Shown here: positions 63,432-64,000 of the stretch, in pieces
Layout: each line of letters starts with the position of its first letter
How positions within the stretch are numbered: position 1 is the first letter of the stretch
Notes under the pieces: generated by a model
Databases searched by the model: none
What the model was told of the DNA's origin: nothing
What the model saw: only the letters and a program-made list of their open reading frames with translations
Translations under genes and position numbers: made by a program
NCBI GenBank assembly: GCA_004173455.1
Contig: SECL01000006.1
Location: 51,829-115,828, forward strand
Reading direction: 5' to 3'
DNA: 64,000 bases
Source of the DNA: Moraxellaceae bacterium
GTDB taxonomy: Bacteria > Pseudomonadota > Gammaproteobacteria > Pseudomonadales > Moraxellaceae

Positions 63432-63890
63432 CGCATGCATCCAAATTATATTAGGCGAATGGGCTATCAGAAAAATCAGAAGAGCCTTACCTGGCTTAGT
63501 GTTGAGCTAACTTTACTTAAGTTATACATCTTTATCAATCAGTATTTAGAATGTTTCTATTATTGTTGAGAAAATAATTATTTGTGAAAAATAAGCGGGA
63601 GAATAAAACAATAATGAAGGGTTAAACTTATTTCATTCATTGTTGAACTCCATCAATTAAACGGCTATGAGTCCCTGCTCAAGATCAACAATATGCTCAA
63701 TATGAACAGGCACCGATACCATGTCTCCACCTATGTGAGTACTAGTGAGATCCTCATTGGAAAGCTAGTAGTGAACAGTAGAGCATAAAGAATAGACTAC
63801 AGAGCTACGCTGCACATTAATTGTCTAGAGCAAATATTTCAAAATAAGAAAAGGGGAGTAACTGTCAGGTTACTCCCCTTAGGAATAATG
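63432..63890. other. Spacer between Ig-like lipoprotein and 5S rRNA
   Basis: A 459-base stretch. It holds the lipoprotein promoter, an AT-rich zone and the rRNA terminator at 63851-63880. A 35-codon open frame at 63657-63763 (minus) may be a gene remnant; see findings. Confidence 0.5.
63851..63880 (-). terminator. Terminator of the rRNA operon
   Basis: AAGGGGAGTAAC (63851-63862) and GTTACTCCCCTT (63869-63880) are perfect 12-base arms with a 6-base loop. On the minus strand a TTTT-containing stretch follows. Confidence 0.92.
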
Positions 63891-64000
63891 AGCTGGCGAT
63901 GCCCTACTCTCACATGGCGAATGCCACACTACCATTGGCGCAACGTGGTTTCACTTCTGAGTTCGGGAAGGGATCAGGTGGTTCACACGTGCTATGGTCG
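63891..64000 (-). rRNA. rrf: 5S rRNA, 5' end cut by the window edge
   Basis: On the minus strand it reads CGACCATAGCACGTGTGAAC, then CCGAACTCAGAAGTGAAA and ATGGTAGTGTGG, the conserved core of bacterial 5S rRNA, ending with GGGCATCGCCAGCT. Only about five bases of the 5' end lie beyond the window. The 23S and 16S genes should follow to the right. Confidence 0.96.

Overview
The window looks like the chromosome of a gammaproteobacterium in the Moraxellaceae (Acinetobacter/Alkanindiges-like). The grounds are the gene neighbourhoods (orn/rsgA divergent, yibN-grxC-secB, coaBC/radC, mrp/metG divergent), Fil-type surface proteins, many lipid-oxidation genes (acyl-CoA dehydrogenase, Baeyer-Villiger monooxygenase, several SDRs), and a base composition that looks mid-40s % GC by eye. 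Genus is inference; no 16S is present. There is no prophage, insertion sequence or CRISPR array that I can see.

Layout. 1-6.6 kb: the 5' part of a DUF4331 secreted protein, then a minus-strand lipid-catabolism operon (acyl-CoA dehydrogenase, APH-type kinase, histidine phosphatase, SDR, amidohydrolase) read away from a LysR regulator. The kinase is broken by an internal deletion. 6.6-8.1 kb: serine acetyltransferase and a small anchored protein. 8.4-15.4 kb: a second oxidation region with an SDR and an unknown 187-aa gene divergent from a TetR regulator (with a perfect palindromic operator candidate), a Baeyer-Villiger-type monooxygenase, another SDR and two paralogous ferritin-like metal hydrolases. 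15.8-18.9 kb: a two-component pair. 19.2-21.4 kb: a TonB siderophore receptor behind a Fur-box-like site. 21.9-27 kb: tRNA-Met, RNase P RNA, ferredoxin, coaD, smpB, and the sulfate-activation pair cysD-cysN.

27-33.6 kb: four consecutive secreted, low-complexity proteins sharing one post-signal motif (DUF6160/Fil-like surface cluster). 34-39 kb: dcd, an AbiEii-family nucleotidyltransferase with an overlapping 71-aa partner (toxin-antitoxin candidate), mrp and metG. 39.2-44.4 kb: two overlapping atypical SDRs, a GST, an unknown protein, a BI-1 family membrane protein and a diguanylate cyclase. 44.6-54.9 kb: housekeeping genes (orn, rsgA, yibN-grxC-secB, coaBC, radC, rnm, yciB-yciI, mnmC), with an orphan terminator between orn and rsgA that may end a small RNA.

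55-57.4 kb: a four-gene AT-rich envelope operon of unknown function next to a divergent HTH regulator. 57.4-61.3 kb: rhodanese, yajQ, two hotdog-fold thioesterases, trxC, an alpha/beta hydrolase, and a DUF442 sulfurtransferase/phosphatase overlapping a 36-codon lipoprotein gene. 61.4-63.4 kb: a large Ig-like lipoprotein (FilF-like). The window ends inside a 5S rRNA gene on the minus strand, so an rRNA operon lies to the right.

Sulfur handling recurs: cysE, cysD-cysN, three small sulfur-transfer domain proteins, glutaredoxin and thioredoxin 2. The least explained regions are the AbiEii pair, the Fil-like cluster, the 55-57 kb envelope operon and the orn-rsgA RNA candidate.
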